The notes beneath the pieces are model-generated. The model saw only the letters and a program-made list of their open reading frames with translations, ran no database searches and was not told the origin of the DNA. A program made the translations under genes and the position numbers. Of a stretch of DNA of 15,336 nucleotides, positions 13,674 to 15,336 are shown one piece after another; the first letter of the stretch is position 1, and each line of letters starts with the position of its first letter. The stretch lies in the NCBI GenBank assembly GCA_002691085.1, contig NZGX01000047.1, forward strand, positions 1 to 15,336. Reading direction: 5' to 3'. The stretch comes from Rhodospirillaceae bacterium. Its GTDB lineage: Bacteria > Pseudomonadota > Alphaproteobacteria > Rhodospirillales > Rhodospirillaceae.

Positions 13674-15336
13674 ATATTTTTCTCTTTATAAAAAATAAAA
13701 TTTTAACAGCTGTTAAGGATGAGCTATTAGAAAAAAATGACTCCACTAATTTATTTTTTGAAAATATTAGTGTAGAGCCTCCTCGAGACAAGAGCTTTGG
13801 AGATATTTCTACTAACGCAGCAATGGTCTTAGCAAAACATATAGGTAAAAACCCTAAGTTAATTGCCACTCAACTAATTAATAAGATTCCTAGTTGCAAT
13901 GAAATTGTTTCCATGAATATTGCAGGTCCAGGATTTATAAATTTTAAAATTAATAATTCTGTTTGGTTTTCAATTATGGATGAGGTTCTTTCATTAGGTA
14001 CATCTTATGGATCAAATAGATTGGGAGAAGGAAAGCTAATAAATGTAGAATACGTATCTGCAAATCCTACAGGGCCGCTTCATGTTGGTCATGCAAGAGG
14101 AGGTGTGTTTGGGGACGCACTTGCAAATCTTTTATCCAAATCTGGATATGAAGTAACCAAAGAATATTATATCAATGACTCTGGATCGCAGGTTTATTCA
14201 TTAGGGAGAGCTGTATATTTTAGATATCTTGAACAACTAGGAGCCAAAGATTCAAAAGATGTAGAAAATGCAATAAAATCAGGTCAAGTGGAATATGGAG
14301 GAGAGTACGTTAAAGATATTGCTTCATCTTTAATAGAAAAATATAAAGATAAATGGATTTCTTCAGATGAAAAAGATTGGCTAGAGCCGATTACCGATTT
14401 TGCAATTAAACAGATGCTTTCACTTATAAAATATGATTTAGATTCACTGGGTATAAAACATGATATTTTCATTTCAGAAAAAAGAATAGTAAAAGAGGGA
14501 AAAGTAAATAAAGCTGTTAAAAATTTAAATCAATTAAACCTTTTATATAGTGGAATTTTAGATCCTCCTAAGGGTAAAGTTATTGAAGATTGGGAGCCTA
14601 GAGAGCAGCTCTTATTTAGATCCACGAAGTTTGGAGATGATATTGATAGGCCAGTTAGTAAATCTGATGGGTCTTGGACTTATTTTGCAAGTGATATAGC
14701 TTACCATCAAGATAAAATTGACCGTGGTTTTAAAGAGATGATAAATATCTGGGGCGCTGACCATAGTGGGTATGTAAAAAGAATTAAATCTTCTGTAACT
14801 GCATTGTCGTCTTCTCAGGCTCATTTAGATGTAAAGCTATGTCAGTTGGTGAAACTTTTTGATGAAGGCAAGCCCATTAAAATGTCAAAAAGAACGGGAA
14901 CATTCATCACTTTGAGAGAGTTGGTGGATTCAGTTGGTAAAGATGTTGTAAGATTTATTATGCTTACTCGTAAAAACGATGTTTCTCTTGATTTTGATTT
15001 TTCTAAAGTTTTAGAGAAGTCTAGAGAAAATCCTGTTTTTTATGTTCAATATGCATATGCAAGAATTCATTCAGTATTTAGACATGCTAGACAAGAAATA
15101 TCTGATAACTTTATATCAGACGATAATTTAAGAAATGCTAATTTTTCAAATTGTATTCTTGAAGAAGAGTTAACTATCATGAAATTGATTGCTTCATGGC
15201 CAAGAATAATTGAGCTTTCTACAAATGCTCATGAGCCTCATAGAATAGTTTTTTATCTGTATGAATTAGCTTCAGCATTTCATGTACTTTGGAATAAAGG
15301 TAATGAAAATGCTGAGCTAAGATTTTTAAATAAAGA
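13670..15336 (+). CDS. argS: Arginyl-tRNA synthetase, 5' part, cut by window end
   Basis: The frame opens at the ATG that overlaps the dgt stop and stays open for 555 codons to the window end, so the last part of the gene is missing. Order: an N-terminal ArgRS-specific (Add-1) domain, with EPPRDKSFGDISTNAAMVLAK-like content and AGPGFINF near residue 85; the class I HIGH variant HVGH at 138-141 in SANPTGPLHVGHARGG; the conserved INDSGSQV; IWGADHSGYVKRIK; and KMSKR at 404-408, followed by TGTFITLREL and a DVVRF helix. The visible C-terminal part starts the DALR anticodon-binding domain (NPVFYVQYAYARIHSV; later LASAFHVLWNKG). The enzyme charges tRNA-Arg in the cytoplasm and normally needs the tRNA for arginine activation. 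Full-length family members are about 550-600 residues, so only a short tail should be missing. No frameshift or missing key motif is seen. Confidence 0.95.
   Translation, partial: MNIFLFIKNKILTAVKDELLEKNDSTNLFFENISVEPPRDKSFGDISTNAAMVLAKHIGKNPKLIATQLINKIPSCNEIVSMNIAGPGFINFKINNSVWFSIMDEVLSLGTSYGSNRLGEGKLINVEYVSANPTGPLHVGHARGGVFGDALANLLSKSGYEVTKEYYINDSGSQVYSLGRAVYFRYLEQLGAKDSKDVENAIKSGQVEYGGEYVKDIASSLIEKYKDKWISSDEKDWLEPITDFAIKQMLSLIKYDLDSLGIKHDIFISEKRIVKEGKVNKAVKNLNQLNLLYSGILDPPKGKVIEDWEPREQLLFRSTKFGDDIDRPVSKSDGSWTYFASDIAYHQDKIDRGFKEMINIWGADHSGYVKRIKSSVTALSSSQAHLDVKLCQLVKLFDEGKPIKMSKRTGTFITLRELVDSVGKDVVRFIMLTRKNDVSLDFDFSKVLEKSRENPVFYVQYAYARIHSVFRHARQEISDNFISDDNLRNANFSNCILEEELTIMKLIASWPRIIELSTNAHEPHRIVFYLYELASAFHVLWNKGNENAELRFLNK

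Overview
The window is bacterial chromosome, AT-rich (roughly one third G+C by eye) and almost fully coding. It probably comes from an alphaproteobacterium. The left edge carries the C-terminal DUF2497 domain of a PopZ-type pole-organizing protein, which is largely confined to Alphaproteobacteria. On the right, erpA and xth run divergently from dgt and argS, an arrangement I recall as common in that class. Low G+C and short intergenic gaps suggest a compact, possibly marine genome. The TonB-dependent receptor argues against the most streamlined SAR11-type cells. The lineage call is inference only.

Layout. Bases 1-587: 3' part of popZ, beginning inside a perfect 21-bp tandem repeat that encodes an acidic linker. 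Bases 588-932: a 345-bp gene-free leader. Bases 933-3356: an outer-membrane TonB-dependent receptor, ending at a strong hairpin terminator shared with the convergent gene at 3427-4179, an NAD(P)-binding SDR-like protein with an apparent signal peptide. Bases 4339-10314: valS, a family-5 periplasmic substrate-binding protein and ilvD, separated by 4 and 29 nt and probably one transcription unit. Bases 12397-10319 (minus strand): erpA, xth and a Tat-signal aldo/keto reductase, with 7-8 nt gaps, meeting ilvD tail to tail with only 4 nt between stop codons. Bases 12480-15336: dgt and argS, overlapping as ATGA, with argS cut by the window end.

How the genes fit together. Most are housekeeping: polar organization and chromosome anchoring (popZ), translation (valS, argS), branched-chain amino-acid synthesis (ilvD), Fe-S cluster delivery (erpA), DNA repair (xth) and dNTP control (dgt). 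IlvD is an Fe-S enzyme and a likely kind of client for ErpA-type carriers. valS uses valine, whose immediate keto-acid precursor is made by IlvD. The envelope genes (receptor, exported SDR, orphan substrate-binding protein, Tat-linked reductase) sit singly between the housekeeping genes and look like the accessory layer.

I found no convincing new multi-gene system, CRISPR array, mobile element, tRNA or rRNA. The points most worth a second look are the homogeneous popZ repeat, the signal peptide joined directly to a Rossmann fold, the Tat reductase in a DNA-repair/Fe-S operon, and the valS-SBP-ilvD grouping.
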